A DNA stretch of 62,000 nucleotides from Cryptomeria japonica. Lineage: Eukaryota > Streptophyta > Pinopsida > Cupressales > Cupressaceae. A program made the position numbers and the translations under genes. The stretch spans positions 420,478,257 through 420,540,256 of the forward strand of contig NC_081415.1 of assembly GCF_030272615.1 (NCBI RefSeq). Direction: 5' to 3'. The notes beneath the pieces are model-generated. The model saw nothing but the letters and a program-made list of their open reading frames with translations. It was not told the DNA's origin and did not search any database. This document shows, one piece after another, positions 22,842 to 34,022 of this stretch; the first letter of the stretch is position 1; the number at the start of each line of letters is the position of its first letter.

Positions 22842-24183
22842 TGTTGTCATCTCATAACACCCTTGGTCCATCAATAAGAACCGATTAGAGATACGATCCA
22901 TGGACCAGTGCTGCCCCAGTTGATCAAAGAGAAAGGCAGAAGAATTATGAAGTATGAGGTGTTGCCTTGCCCGAAGGAAGTTCCTCCCTTAGCCTTTTCT
23001 TCCTTCTCCGGAATTTTGGAACCTTGAGGTTCAATTTTCCGGAACCCTGAGGTTTCAAGGTGCCCTGCGGCTCTCCTTTCTCCTTCCCAAAAGCCTGAGG
23101 TTTTGAGGTTCTTTCCTCGTCTTCCCCACTTCAGGAACCCAAGTTTCCGAAGTCCTCGAACTTCTTTCCGGCTGGCAACACTTCTAGATGGCATGATCAA
23201 TACTCAAAGCTTTAAATGCTCCGACGACTTTTGTGACTTGTGCACCTTCTTTTGTGGAGCCACAGGGGTGCATTTAATGTTTTTAGCAGGATTTCCATCA
23301 GGAGAGGTACGGGACCATGCTTGTTGTGGTGACTTATGTTATGTCTGCATGCTCTGACTTTGGAAGGTCAGTCAATCCACCCTTCTCAGGGTTGCCTTTT
23401 GAGGGTATGGCTAGGTTGCTTGCATGTACAAAAGTCAAGTGCATGCACTTCCCTGCACTCCCAGACTAACATTTCCCTGCACACACAGGGGTCATGATCA
23501 CTCTTGTAACCATTTTTCTATATAAAGGTTGTTAATCCTCATAGTAAAGGGTTCTCTCCCTACTGGCTTGAGCTATTCTATGCTCTTTCACTTCTCTTGT
23601 ATTTATCTTGCATTAACGCAACTGTAAGTTTGGCCATTGGCCTTATAATGAATTGAAATCACCATTCTTGCCTTCCTTCAAACTTATGTATGTTGTGCAT
23701 GTTTCCTTACCTTCATCATAGGTGTATGTTTTGTGTCTCTTCTCTCATTTCTACTATGTTAACTTATTTCTGAGTGTGACTTGTGGGAAACCTTCTCCCC
23801 TCTTGGCATTCAGCGAATCCTAACCTCCATACATGCAATTGGGGTCACTCATACAACTGAAGTTTGTGCATCTCCTGGGTTTTTCAGTTGATTCATTGTG
23901 TCATTTCGCGTAGGGAGAGGAAGAATCTCTTCTTGGTGCATCACCTCCTTTTATTTCAAGCAATTCTCTCTTCCCTTTATGTCTACAAGTTGTTAGGATA
24001 GGCTTACGCGTAAGTTTTGAATTGTTGAGTTGGTTCAACACCTGCACCTAAATTGAGAAGGAAGCCAACCTTCTCCAGAGATTCAACCCCTTTGCACAAG
24101 GTCCCACACTCCGGGGTTGTTTCCATGTTTCACAAGGTTGCTGAGTTGATAGCTCAGCAAGGGTGCGAGCTTTTGTGATAACA
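22842..24183 (+). repeat. Element d 5' LTR
   Basis: 1342 bp against 1549 bp for the 3' copy. The difference is mostly in the GGAACC-GAGGTTCC hairpin cluster (about 23010-23115 here, three degenerate copies). The promoter region reads CTATATAAAGG near 23518-23528. Ends at GATAACA before the PBS. Confidence 0.85.
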
Positions 24184-24722
24184 GTTTTTGGCACGCTCGG
24201 TGGGACTTAGTTCAACATACATGCTAAGGATTCAGTGCTAACTCTTAGTGTTTCAGCCTTTAGAGGCAATCACCTTTCAAGCACTTAGCGACTCTGCTCA
24301 AAGTCCAATTCTTGTTCATACGAAGTTCACGACTTTGGGACCTCGGAACCCCCAAGTTCCCAAGTCATCGCAACTCTTGCAATTCCAAAAGTTCGGAACC
24401 CCCAAGTTCCAAAGTGCTTAAGTCCGGAACCCCGAGGTTCTGAAGTCTCGGCTCAACAGGTCCACTGCTTGCTCATGACTTGTTGCAGCCCCAGATTTCA
24501 TGCCCAGATTTCATACAAGGGCGTCTTCTAGAGGTAGTTTCCAATTCTAAGAACTCTCATCTTCAGGCACTAGAAGGCGAAGAGGTAGACCTTCATTATC
24601 ACCAACTAGGGAAGTTAGGGTTGTAAACACTCCATCTCCCAAGTCTCTTTCGACCCCTCCATTTACAAGACCGTTACTGTCAAGGGCTGTCAAGGGCTCC
24701 CACCAATCATATCAATAGACCA
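24184..24722 (+). promoter_or_regulatory. Element d PBS and leader
   Basis: GTTTTTGGCACGCTCGGTGGGAC directly follows the LTR and is the likely PBS (TTGGCACGCTCGGTGGGAC type). The leader repeats the LTR hairpin words: GGAACCCCCAAGTTCC at about 24345 and 24393 and GGAACCCCGAGGTTC at about 24426. Confidence 0.6.
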
Positions 24723-26305
24723 TTGTTTTGCATGGCAAGAAATCAGGTTTTTGTTACCTTCAATGGGGGGAGTCCCCTTATTTTGACTCAATGGAATGAC
24801 ATACCAGTGGCTACGTTGAAGAGTATACGATACTTCACTGGTGAAACAGCTACTACGCCCATTAAGCACATTCAAGACATTGCAAACATCTGCTTTGTCC
24901 ATAATATCACTTAGGATGATGTTGCTATCAGACTTTTAGCCACATCTTTGAAAGGCAAAGCTTTGCAGTGGTATAGAGGGTTGTCGTCTAGCTCCATTCA
25001 CAATTGGGACGAATTGGGGGAGAGCTTGTGCAACCATTTTGAAGACAAAAGTGATCACCTATCACTTGTGGAGCAGTTGACAACGATCAAGAGGGCACCC
25101 CACGAGTTCATGGGAGATTTCAATTACAAATTCCATAAGACATGGAATAGAATTCTTGCTCTAGTGAAGCCATCTCCAAATCATGCCTTCTTGTATTATC
25201 TTAGAGCTCTCAACAACGATATAGCTGTCATGGTAAAATCAATGGGTGGAACCTCTTTACCAGGTGCATATGACATAGCCATAAGGGCAGAAAATTGTTT
25301 GATTCAGGTTGGGAAGATAGCTCCAAGGCCTCCAATGCCTCTCTTCCCAGAAGCTCCTACTCAACAACCCACCTTGGCTCCTATCCCCATGGCTTCCGCA
25401 GGTCAACCATCCACGCCCTCTACATCCTCAAATGAGCTCCATGAGGTCAACGCTCTATTGCAAAATTTTAGCAATGAGTTGGTGACATTAAAGAGGCAAC
25501 AAGCCCAGCATAGCAGACCTTATCAGGCACAAAATCAGAACTATCAGCAGAATAGGCCACCCTTTCAAGGGCAAAACCAATGGAGCAACACCAAGCCTTT
25601 AAATAGCGTGAACTCCACAGCTACAAGCAACTCAAAAACAATAGTTCCAATGCAAAATAACCTCGCCCAAGAGCAGGATTGGTTTCAACCATGCAATCAG
25701 CCACCCAACCAAGGTGCATGCCAAAATGGAGGGTGTGTCCAAGCCTTAGTGGTGCAGGATGAGCCGACCACTTCTGGCCAGCAATATGACCCAAATCAGC
25801 CTAGTGTTGGCACTCAGGCTTACTTGCAAGGGGATTCTACCTTTGTCAATTGGCAGGAAGCAGAATTCTATGGTTTGAACCAAACAAATGGTGAGTATAT
25901 GCTGCAATATAGAAGGTCAAAGAAGAGAGCCATGGAGGTTGCCTCACCTTCAACATCAGCCCAAGCTCCAACGCCCAATATAGCTGCCCATGATACAAGC
26001 CAGAATACCTTGTCGTCCAAAGAGCAAAAGTAGACCTTGTAGCCTCAAAGGGGCCTCTAAAGTCAGCTGGTGTTCCTTTCAACATAGTTGATCAGATGAA
26101 GAAGGCCAACCTCAATGTCACTATGTGGGAGGCCCTTTCGATCCCATCTCAAAGGGATTTGCTTAAAGAGGCACTGAGGGACGTGGATCAGTCAGGTGAT
26201 GAGGCAGCAGTCAGCAAAAAGGCAGTCTCCACCAGTTTGGTGCAACCCAAGGAGGAAGAAGATTCAAGCAAGTCAGAAAGCCTCCCCCTTTCTATCTCTC
26301 CTTAA
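24723..26305 (+). pseudogene. Element d gag
   Basis: The frame from 24723 has one in-frame stop (24912) and continues to 26033. The core LKGKALQWYRGL and the following WDELGESLCNHF...LVEQLTTIKR are typical of plant gypsy gag capsid. The remainder is Pro/Gln/Asn-rich (residues about 210-400) and no CCHC knuckle is present, unlike G0. After a frameshift, 26096-26305 gives the MWEALSIPSQRDLLKEAL linker typical of the gag-protease junction. It would form the particle capsid; here it is non-functional. Confidence 0.75.
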
Positions 26306-26597
26306 TCATAGGAGATAACTTGGTTCACAATTGCATGATAGATTCAGGAGCTAGTAGCTTAGTCATGCCTAAGAAGGTAGCTGATCTTCTTGGCATAGAA
26401 TACGAACCTGTAACAAAAGGGGTGGTCCAATTGGATGGCACTTCTATTAAGACAGTTGAGGTTGCTAAAAATTTGAAGTTAACCTTGCATGCATGCCCTG
26501 GTTGCACTGTCCTGCAAGACGTATCAATCATCAACCTCCCTGCCTTCTTTGCCATCTGCCTGTCTAGAGACTTCACCGCCAAGATAGGTGGGTAACT
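26306..26597 (+). pseudogene. Element d aspartic protease
   Basis: The active site reads CMIDSGASSLVMP, with an intact Asp-Ser-Gly triad. The downstream 60 residues keep the hydrophobic flap pattern. It is cut by a stop at 26595, and the next 330 bases (26598-26930) contain only stop-rich decayed sequence of the protease-to-RNase H linker. Confidence 0.75.
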
Positions 26598-26930
26598 GTC
26601 TTCTGATTGGTCGATCATGCTATTTGAACAAGGTATGGTACCAAGGTCACCATAAGGGCAGAGCCATTGCCCAAAACCACATTGAGCCCTACACCCCTAG
26701 CCCTATAAACATGAACTACACTTTACATTAAGAGGGGGAGGATTGTACTATCAGTGAACTTGCTACTCTTTTGCAAGAGGTCCCTGATTGCTTGCTGGAC
26801 GAATGAGCCAATGCTTTTCAGTTTGATCCATTAGCTGAGACTGAAGAGACTGGGCTTGGCACCTATTGTATCCATGAAGAGGATACTCCTACCCCTAACC
26901 TCATCAAGACACAAGGAGACTCAGAGGGGT

Positions 26931-27375
26931 TATGGAGCATGTTTTTCAAGAACGGTGCAGGTGTCAGTGTGATGCTTGTTTCTCTTGAGCAGGAAAAATA
27001 TTTCTTCTCTTTTAGGCTTCAATTTGGTTGCACCAACAATGTTGCTGAGTATGAAGCCTTAATCCAAGGTCTCCAACTTGCACAAAGCAGAAAGATCAGA
27101 TCTTTGCAAGTATTTGGAGATAGTGGGTTGGTTGTTAATCACATCCGAGCTCAAAGCATAACAAAGAACAACCTGCTCAAATCATACAAACACGGGGTTT
27201 GGGATTTGATTGAAGGATTTGAGGCCTTCAATATCCAGAGCATTCCTAGAAGTTAGAAGAAGCATGTTGATAGGCTTGCAGCGGTTGGTGCTCAATTCGA
27301 CATACCAACGCATGTTGCAAGTGAGAAGAAGCAACACATCAGGCTTGTTGTGAGGCCTGATGTCCCAGACAATCA
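26931..27375 (+). pseudogene. RNase H-like domain lying upstream of RT in element d
   Basis: The translation shows MFFKNGAGVSVMLVS, then FRLQFGCTNNVAEYEALIQGL, VFGDSGLVVNHI and, after a stop at 27254, KHVDRLAA. This is the fold signature of plant/archaeal-type RNase H (aRNH) acquired by Tat elements. The conserved Glu (AEYEAL), Asp (FGDS) and last Asp (HVD) are present. The first catalytic Asp, expected as DGA just after MFF, is missing. In the usual Tat order this domain follows the RT and its own RNase H and precedes integrase; here it sits between protease and RT. Confidence 0.75.
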
Positions 27376-27381
27376 GGTAAA

Positions 27382-28458
27382 TTGGCAAGTGTTCGAAAGC
27401 GATCGCAGATCGTCAACTTCTTGCAAAATGAAGCAGAATTTTCTGCTAAAAATCAGTCTAAGCTGCAAGACCAGTATGGAGATCAAATCATGCAACTCAA
27501 CTCCAACAAGCTGCCCAAAGGTCTAGTTACCTTGGAAGGCATTTTCAACTCAGATGATCAGTTGAAGAAGAAGATGAGCTTGGCTGCAAATAAGGGGGAT
27601 TACAAGCCAGTTGTTGTTGCTGAGGGTAGGTCCTTAAACTTGGGCAAGGTGTGTTCCTCAACCGAACAAGAGGCCTTTGTTGAGCTTTGCCAAAAGTACG
27701 ATGACATAGTTGCTTGGACCTATGAAGACTTGAAGGGTTTTGACCCTAGCTTAGCCCAGCATACCATAGAGCTAAACCTGGATGCAAAGCCAGTTAGACA
27801 AAAACAAAGGCCAATAAACCCCAAGATTGAGCTACTAATGAGGAAGGAGTTGACCAAGCTCATAGAAGCCAATATCATCTTCCCTATCAAGCACTCCTCC
27901 TAGGTGGCCAACCTTGTCATTGTAAGAAAGAAGAATAGGGAAATCAGACTATGTGTAGACTTTAGGGACCTCAATAGAGCCTCCCTCAAGGATCGCTATC
28001 CCCTTCCCTCTATGGAGCAGATTCTCCAAAAGGTCAGTGGCTCGGAAAGATTTTCATTCTTGGATGGGTATTCGGGCTATAATCAAATCTTGGTCCAAGA
28101 ATCAAACCAATACAAGACTCCATTTACTACTAAGTGGGGTACCTATGCTTATTGTAAAATGCCCTTTGGGCTAACCAATGCAGGTGCCACGTTCCAAAGA
28201 GCAATGGACATGGCTTTCAAGGGTGTATTAGCAAAGTTTGTGCTTGTATACCTTGATGACATAACTGTTTATTCGAAGCATGCAGCTGATCATCTTGGCC
28301 ATCTTGAGCGGGTGTTCATGAAATGCAGGGAGTATGGTGTGTCCCTAAACCCTAGCAAGTGTGTATTTGCTACTGATCAAGGAAGATTGCTAGGACACAT
28401 CGTATCTAAGGAGGGCTTGACCATTGATTCAGAGCGAGTGGAGGCTATTCTTTCTCTT
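27382..28458 (+). pseudogene. Element d reverse transcriptase (interrupted by e)
   Basis: The frame from 27382 meets a stop at 27901 and continues in the same frame to 28458. Palm and finger motifs are present: LCVDFRDLNRASLKDRYPLP, FSFLDGYSGYNQI, KMPFGLTNAGATFQRAM and the catalytic VYLDDITVYS with both Asp residues. It continues with LLGHIVSKEGL until the insertion of e, beyond which the frame resumes in register at 30370 with GLQSFLGRINFVRRF. Apart from one stop and the insertion the domain is well kept. Confidence 0.9.
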
Positions 28459-28512
28459 TGTAATGTCCCTACTAGTTAGAGATCACTGTCCTGCAAAACA
28501 GATTGTTAGAAT

Positions 28513-28550
<38 letters not shown>

Positions 28551-30369
28551 GCAATTAAATTTCAATTACTTAATTAACACGAATCTCAATTCTTATTTAA
28601 TAAAAAGGATACGAGTGTAGTACTGGGACATGTCCTTAGGCGGCTGTGAAGCTCGCCTTCTTGGAACCCATCTTGGTTCCAAGCCATACTAGGAAATAGA
28701 AGGTTAAATTGATTCCTATCTTGGATGTAATTTCTTACACCCAAGCCATACCAGGAAATCGAAGGTTAATTCGATTCCTGTCTTGGATGTAATTTCTTAC
28801 ACCCAAGCCATACCAAGGAAGACCATCATATATGGTCAATTCCTTGCCTTGGATGATGCATCTCATCATCCAAGTCTACCAGAGAGGACCGGCCAGATCC
28901 GTCTCTTCTTGGATGAACTTTGTCAACCAAGCCATAACATATATGCATATAGATATTCAGTATATACTACCTACCAAGGATTATCATAATCCCTCCATTA
29001 GGCTAAGGGAATTTCCTCCCTATAGCCTCCATCATATAGTCACATTATTCATATTACATTTTACAATTCATTATCATTTTCCATTCCATAATTTACATCT
29101 GCATTTACATATTCTTTAATCCTCTTTATTGATCCTAGATATACATAAATTTTCTACATGCATACCTATATTTATTGCCACATACATATAAGTAAATATT
29201 CATTAATATATATTCGTAAACATGCATTAATATATATGTGTGTGTGGCACACACGTCCACACACATATATACCTTGTGACTCATAACACCTCTTACCTGT
29301 ATGCAGTTCGCAGCCTGCTGTTGAAGTTCGTAAACCGTAGTTTGCCATCTGCAGATTGAAGTCCGCAATTCAGTTCGGTCCTTCCGTCTTCGTCCTTTTC
29401 CGTATCCCCGACGTAATCTCTTGTATCACCTTGAGCTGCCAGCAATAATGGTGTTGTCTTTGACATATTCCATTTATGGGATTGTGCATACGATACTTGG
29501 GCCTTCTGCCTTACTAGAATTCTTTCCCCCAAAATCCGAAACAAGATATAAACCAATTCCATCCCTTTTATAGAACGGATTTGATATTCATTATATACCT
29601 TTGGTTGGTAACATTTCTTGGGACATGTCTCTTCACAATAGATAGGCTCTCTTAAACCCATCGCACCCTTTCTCTAATTAAAGATTATGTGACTGCACCC
29701 TAATAATTCTCCAGCAAACTAATGACTTGCACCTCTTCATTACCTTTGACCAGATCGTATTATTGGATTTCACCTTAGTTACTTCACGGCGTCAACATAT
29801 TGTATTACTTCAGAATTACGATATCTATGGTTTGTTCCAATCCTTTAATATTGAGGTATCGATTTTGTCCAATAATCTCAATCTTTTAATAACTGCGTTG
29901 GTACCTTAGCAGATTGTATTCCTTCCTTATGTCAGGATTAATATTTCATATCTATCGTATTATGTTGCTATCTTTGCCAATATTATTTCTTGTTAGGCAC
30001 TGATTGGGAGATAGTTGATTTCTTCACTTATAATTAGTTTTCAATTTCTTGTATAGATATTCCATATGGTTGTAACAATATCTTGATATTGGGTAACACG
30101 ATTATGTCTTGTATCAGCTCTCAAGAGCCTGTTTGGAATAGGCCATAAAGTTCCTTACCGTATTATCAATCACGCCCATACTTCATACAATGTTCGAGGG
30201 ATTCATTTGAAATGTAAGTTCGTGACAATTGGTAGTACACACTCTTGTGACATTATATTTCTATGTTTATAGATCATTCACTAATTCTAATCAAATTTTT
30301 ATTTAATTATATTCTTTTGTATTTGTTATTATTATTTATTAAATTATAGTTCGAAGTGGGGACATGACA
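28459..30369 (-). mobile_element. Element e: solo LTR inside RT of d
   Basis: Ends TGTAATGTCCC and GGGGACATGACA mirror those of the element b LTR (TGTAATGTCCCC / GGGGATATGACA), so e is probably a related LTR, minus-oriented like b. It is 1.9 kb with no internal coding region or PBS. Flanks CTCTT and GGATT do not match, so there is no TSD, yet the host RT frame continues in register, with a few family-typical codons missing. This fits a solo LTR formed by recombination, or a small deletion at the site. Contains an AT run (28520-28547) and a hairpin cluster (28655-28945). Confidence 0.75.
28655..28945. repeat. Alternating hairpin cluster in element e
   Basis: Two kinds of short inverted repeat alternate. 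CTTGGATGTAA...TTACACCCAAG occurs twice (about 28723 and 28783), and CTTGGATGATG-CATCT-CATCATCCAAG (about 28853) has perfect 11-bp arms. Between them lie GGAAATCGAAGGTTAATTCG-type hairpins (about 28693 and 28755) and GGAAGACCATCATATATGG (about 28816). Loops and arm sequences differ while pairing is retained. Confidence 0.7.
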
Positions 30370-30997
30370 GGATTGCAAAGTTTCCTTGGTAGGATCAACT
30401 TTGTGAGGAGGTTCATTCCCAACCTTGCCACCATGGTAAAACCCCTCACTTCCATGTTAAAGAAAAACTTGGCTTTCAGTTGGACCAAGGAGGGAAGGGC
30501 CGGTTTCGAAGAAATCAAACAAGCAATTGCTCAGGCCCCTACCCTCGTCAATCCTAACTATGAAAGGGATTTTATCCTCTATACCTTCGGAGGAGAATCT
30601 AGCATCTCAACTGAACGATGATAATTTGGAGCAACCTATTGCTTTCTTTAGTGAGGGGCTAAAGGACTATGAGCTTAAGTATAGCTATGTAGAGAAGCAA
30701 GTCCTCACTATTGTAAGGGCATTAAAAAAGTTCAAGCACATGTTATCCAACAACAGGATCCAGCTCTTAGTTCCACATGCAAGTGTCAAGGATTTCCTTC
30801 TAAACAAGAACATCTGTGAGAAGAGGGTTGGGTGGATAACCAAGGTCATGGAGTATGACATCAATATCAAGATCACCAAGCTTGTAAGAGGCAGGGGCCT
30901 ATGTGAACAGCTTGTCTCATCTTCTAAGACTACTTCAGAGGCCACCCTTGTGTTAAAAGAGGATCAACCAACTGGCAACAACACTCAATTCAATTGA
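30370..30997 (+). pseudogene. Element d RT connection and degenerate Ty3-type RNase H
   Basis: Continues RT (SFLGRINFVRRFIPNLA) into an RNase H-like region with FILYTFGGE where catalytic Asp would be in active Ty3 RNase H. A frameshift near 30590 is followed by PIAFFSEGLKDYELKYSYVEKQVLTIVRALKKF and later VRGRGLCEQL. Loss of the catalytic set in this domain is a known trait of Tat elements, where a second RNase H takes over; here it is inherited from the lineage rather than recent damage. Confidence 0.75.
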
Positions 30998-31006
30998 GTA
31001 AGTGAC

Positions 31007-32242
31007 ATGACCACCTTCTTAATGGAAGGTAGATACCCCCAAGGTCTGGATAGGACCAAAAGAAGGCATTTCAGGTTGCAATCCATTCCCTATGTCTTAG
31101 TGAATGGCACTCTTTTTCAAAAAGACTCTAATGGAGTCTTACTAAGATGTATCGAGCAAAACCAAGTCAGCAGATTGTTAGAGGACTTTCATGATGTCTC
31201 TTCAGGGGGGCACTTCTCTGCAAGGACTACAGCTATCAAAATAATGAGGGCTGGTTATTACTGGCCATCCTTATTCAGTGACTCACATAGATGGGTGAAG
31301 AATTGCAAGAAATGTGCTCTCTTCTCTGGGAAGCAAAGACTAGCTGCCCTCCCTCTTCACCCCATCCAAGCAGATCAACTGTTCACCCAATGGGGTTTAG
31401 ACTTCACTGGAATGATAAATCCACCCTCTAGTGTTGACCATAGGTAGATCTTGGCTGCAACAAATTACTTCACTAGGTGGACAGAGGCAGTTGCGTTGAG
31501 GGATGCCACTGAGGCCTAAGTGTTGGAATTCCTTGATGGAATTGTGACAAGATTCAGTGTCCCCTCCACCATCATATTAGATAATGCCAGGGCATTTGTT
31601 GGAACCCAAATCAGTTCTTGGGCAGTTAAGCATGGTGTATACTTGAAGATGTCATCCAACTATTACCCTCAGGGTAATGGCTTAGCTAAATCTTCCAACA
31701 AGAACCTCATCAGGATAATTAAAAGGACGATTGAAGACAATCAGAGGGCATGGCATACTAAGTTGAGGACAGCCTTATGGGCTGACAGGATCACACCGAA
31801 GAGGGTGATCGGTAACTCCCCTTTCATGCTAGTATATGGGAAGGAAGCAAGACTCCCAACTTCCCTGGAGTTACCCTCTCTTGAACTAGCACATCAGCTG
31901 GAATTAACAAAGAATGATGCCATGACAGTAAGGCTAGCTGAGCTGATGGAGCTAGAGGAGGTTAGAAGTCAGGCTATGCATACACTTGAGACTCATCAAG
32001 AGAAGGTCAAGAAAGTTTTTGACAAAAGGGCTACTAATAGGGTTTTCAAAGAGGGAGATCTAGTTCTCAAGTGGGATGCAGACAGAGCCAAAGCTGGGCG
32101 ACACTCCAAATTTGATGCTATTTGGAGTGGTCCATATGTCATCACTAGTTGCAAGGAGACCAATGCATTTCATCTCTCCAGACTTGATGGCAAAGTTCTT
32201 CCAATCCCAATGAATGGGATTCATCTCAAGCCCTGCTTCTGA
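31007..32242 (+). pseudogene. Element d integrase
   Basis: The HHCC zinc region is present (FHDVSSGGHFS ... NCKKCALF). The catalytic core shows the first Asp in WGLDFTGM and the second in IILDNARAF. The expected Glu lies in YYPQGNGLAKSSNKN, where Lys replaces it (GLAES in relatives), so the DDE triad is broken. Stops at 31445 and 31517 further interrupt it. The C-terminal GPY-like module (SGPYVITSCK) and the end at LKPCF are intact, and 230 bp of untranslated sequence (32243-32473) lead to the 3' LTR. Confidence 0.85.
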
Positions 32243-32473
32243 AGAGGGTGTTGATGACTATGTAAATATTAGACTAAAAGTTGTTTTGCTTTCATAAGTG
32301 CTTGTGCACCTACCGCATTCTCCTTAAGAGGATGTGTGCTCTAGTTTCCAGTTTTCCTCCAAGTGATGGCACGCACATGTTTTGGGTCTTTCAATGACTC
32401 AGTGCCCAATGGATGCTCAAGGCTTCTGGACTTCATGCTGAGCAGGCAAGCCTCCAACAGAATTCGCCAAAAA

Positions 32474-34022
32474 TGTTGTCATTTCATGACACCCTTGGTC
32501 CATCAGTAAGAACCAATCACAAATACGATGCATGGACCAGCACTGCCCCAATTGATCAAGGAGAAAGGCAGAAGAATTATAAAGTATGAGGTGTTGCCTT
32601 GCCCGGAGGAAGTTCCTCCCTTAGCCTTTTCTTCCTTCCCTGGAATTCTGGAACTCCGAGGTTTCGAAGTTCCTTCTCTTTGCCTTCTCTTGATTTTCTT
32701 CTCCGGAATTCCGGAACCCCGAGGTTCCGAAGTTCCCTCCTAGCCTTTCTTCCTTTCTTTCTCTAGAACTCCGGAACCCCGAGGTTCCAAAGTTCTCTTC
32801 CTTTGCTTCCCTTCTTCCTCTTGAGAACTCCAGAACCCCGAGGTTTCGAAGTTCCTTCCTTAGCCCTTTTTCAGTTTTCCGAAACCCCGAGGTTTCGAGG
32901 TTCCCTGCTGCTCTCCTTTCTCCTTCCCAAAACCCCGAGGTTCTGAGGTTCTTTCCTTGTCTTCCCCACTTCGGGAACCCAAGTTTCTGAAGTCCTCGAA
33001 CTTCTTTCCGGCTGGCAACACTTTTGGATGGCGTGATCAATACTCAAAGCTTTAAATGCTCCAACGACTTTTGTGACTTGTGCACCTTCTTCTGTGGAGC
33101 CACAGGGGTGCATTTAATGTTTTTAGCAGGATTTCCATCAGGATAGGTACGGGGCCATGCTTGTTGTGGTGACTTATGTTATGTCTGCATGCTCTGACTT
33201 TGGAAGGTCAGTCAATCCACCCTTCTCAGAGTTGCCTTTTGAGGGTATGGCTAGGTTGCTTGCATGTACAAAAGTCAAGTGCATGCACTTCCCTGCACTC
33301 CCAGACTGACATTTCCCTGCACACACAGGGGTCATGATCACTCTTGTAACCATTTTTCTATATAAAGGTTATTAAGCCTCATTGTAAAGGGTTCTCTCCC
33401 TGCTGGCTTGATCTATTCTATGCTCTTTCACTTCTCTTGTATTTATCTTGCATTTACGCAACTGCAAGTTTGGCCATTGGCCTTATAATGGATTGAAATC
33501 ACCATTCTTGCCTTCCTTCAAACTTATGTATGTTGTGTATGTTTCCTTACCTTCATCATAGGTGTATGTTTTGTGGCTCTTCTCTCATGTATGTTGTGTT
33601 AACTTATTTCTGAGTGTGACTTGTGGGAAACCTTCTCCCCTCTTGGCATTCAACAAATTCTAACCTCCATACATGCATTGGGGTCACTCATATAACTGAA
33701 GTTTGTGCATCCCCTGGGTCTTTCAGTTGATTCTTTGTGTCATTTCGAGTAGGGAGAGGAACAATCTCTTCTTGGTGCATCACCTCCTTTTATTTCAAGA
33801 CATTCTCTCTTCCCTTTACCTCTACAAGTTGTTAGGATAGGCTTAGGAGTAAGTTTTGAAGTGTTGAGTTGGTTCAACACCTGCACCTGGATTGAGAAGG
33901 AAGTCGACCTTCTCTGGAGATTCAACCCCTTTGAGCAAGGTCCCACACTTCAGGGTTGTTTCCATGTTTCACAAGGTTGCTGAGTTGATAGCTTAGCAAG
34001 GGTGCGAGCTTTTGTGATAACA
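32474..34022 (+). repeat. Element d 3' LTR with expanded hairpin cluster
   Basis: Matches 22842-24183 throughout but has six or seven GGAACC-CCGA-GGTTCC-type hairpins at 32650-32950 where the 5' copy has about three. Since both LTRs are identical at insertion, copy number changed afterwards, by expansion or contraction. The hairpins have perfect 6-bp arms in the best copies (near 32714 and 32772). Confidence 0.85.

Larger units (their letters stand above)
22842..34022 (+). mobile_element. Element d: Tat-like Ty3/gypsy retrotransposon nested in b
   Basis: LTRs at 22842-24183 and 32474-34022 (start TGTTGTCAT, end GTGATAACA), PBS, then gag, protease, an RNase H-like domain, RT, a degenerate RNase H, integrase. 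Flanks are GGTCT and GTTCC, which do not form a clean duplication; together with the missing pol of b this suggests a deletion at the site. The degenerate Ty3-type RNase H combined with a separate plant/archaeal-type RNase H marks the Tat lineage of non-chromoviruses. Solo LTR e interrupts RT. Several stops make d inactive, though fewer than in G0. Confidence 0.85.

Noticed and set aside
32621-33113. Minus-strand ORFs of 139 and 80 codons in the element d LTR
   Set aside because: They are built from the GGAACC/GGTTCC hairpin repeats and appear with different length in the other LTR.
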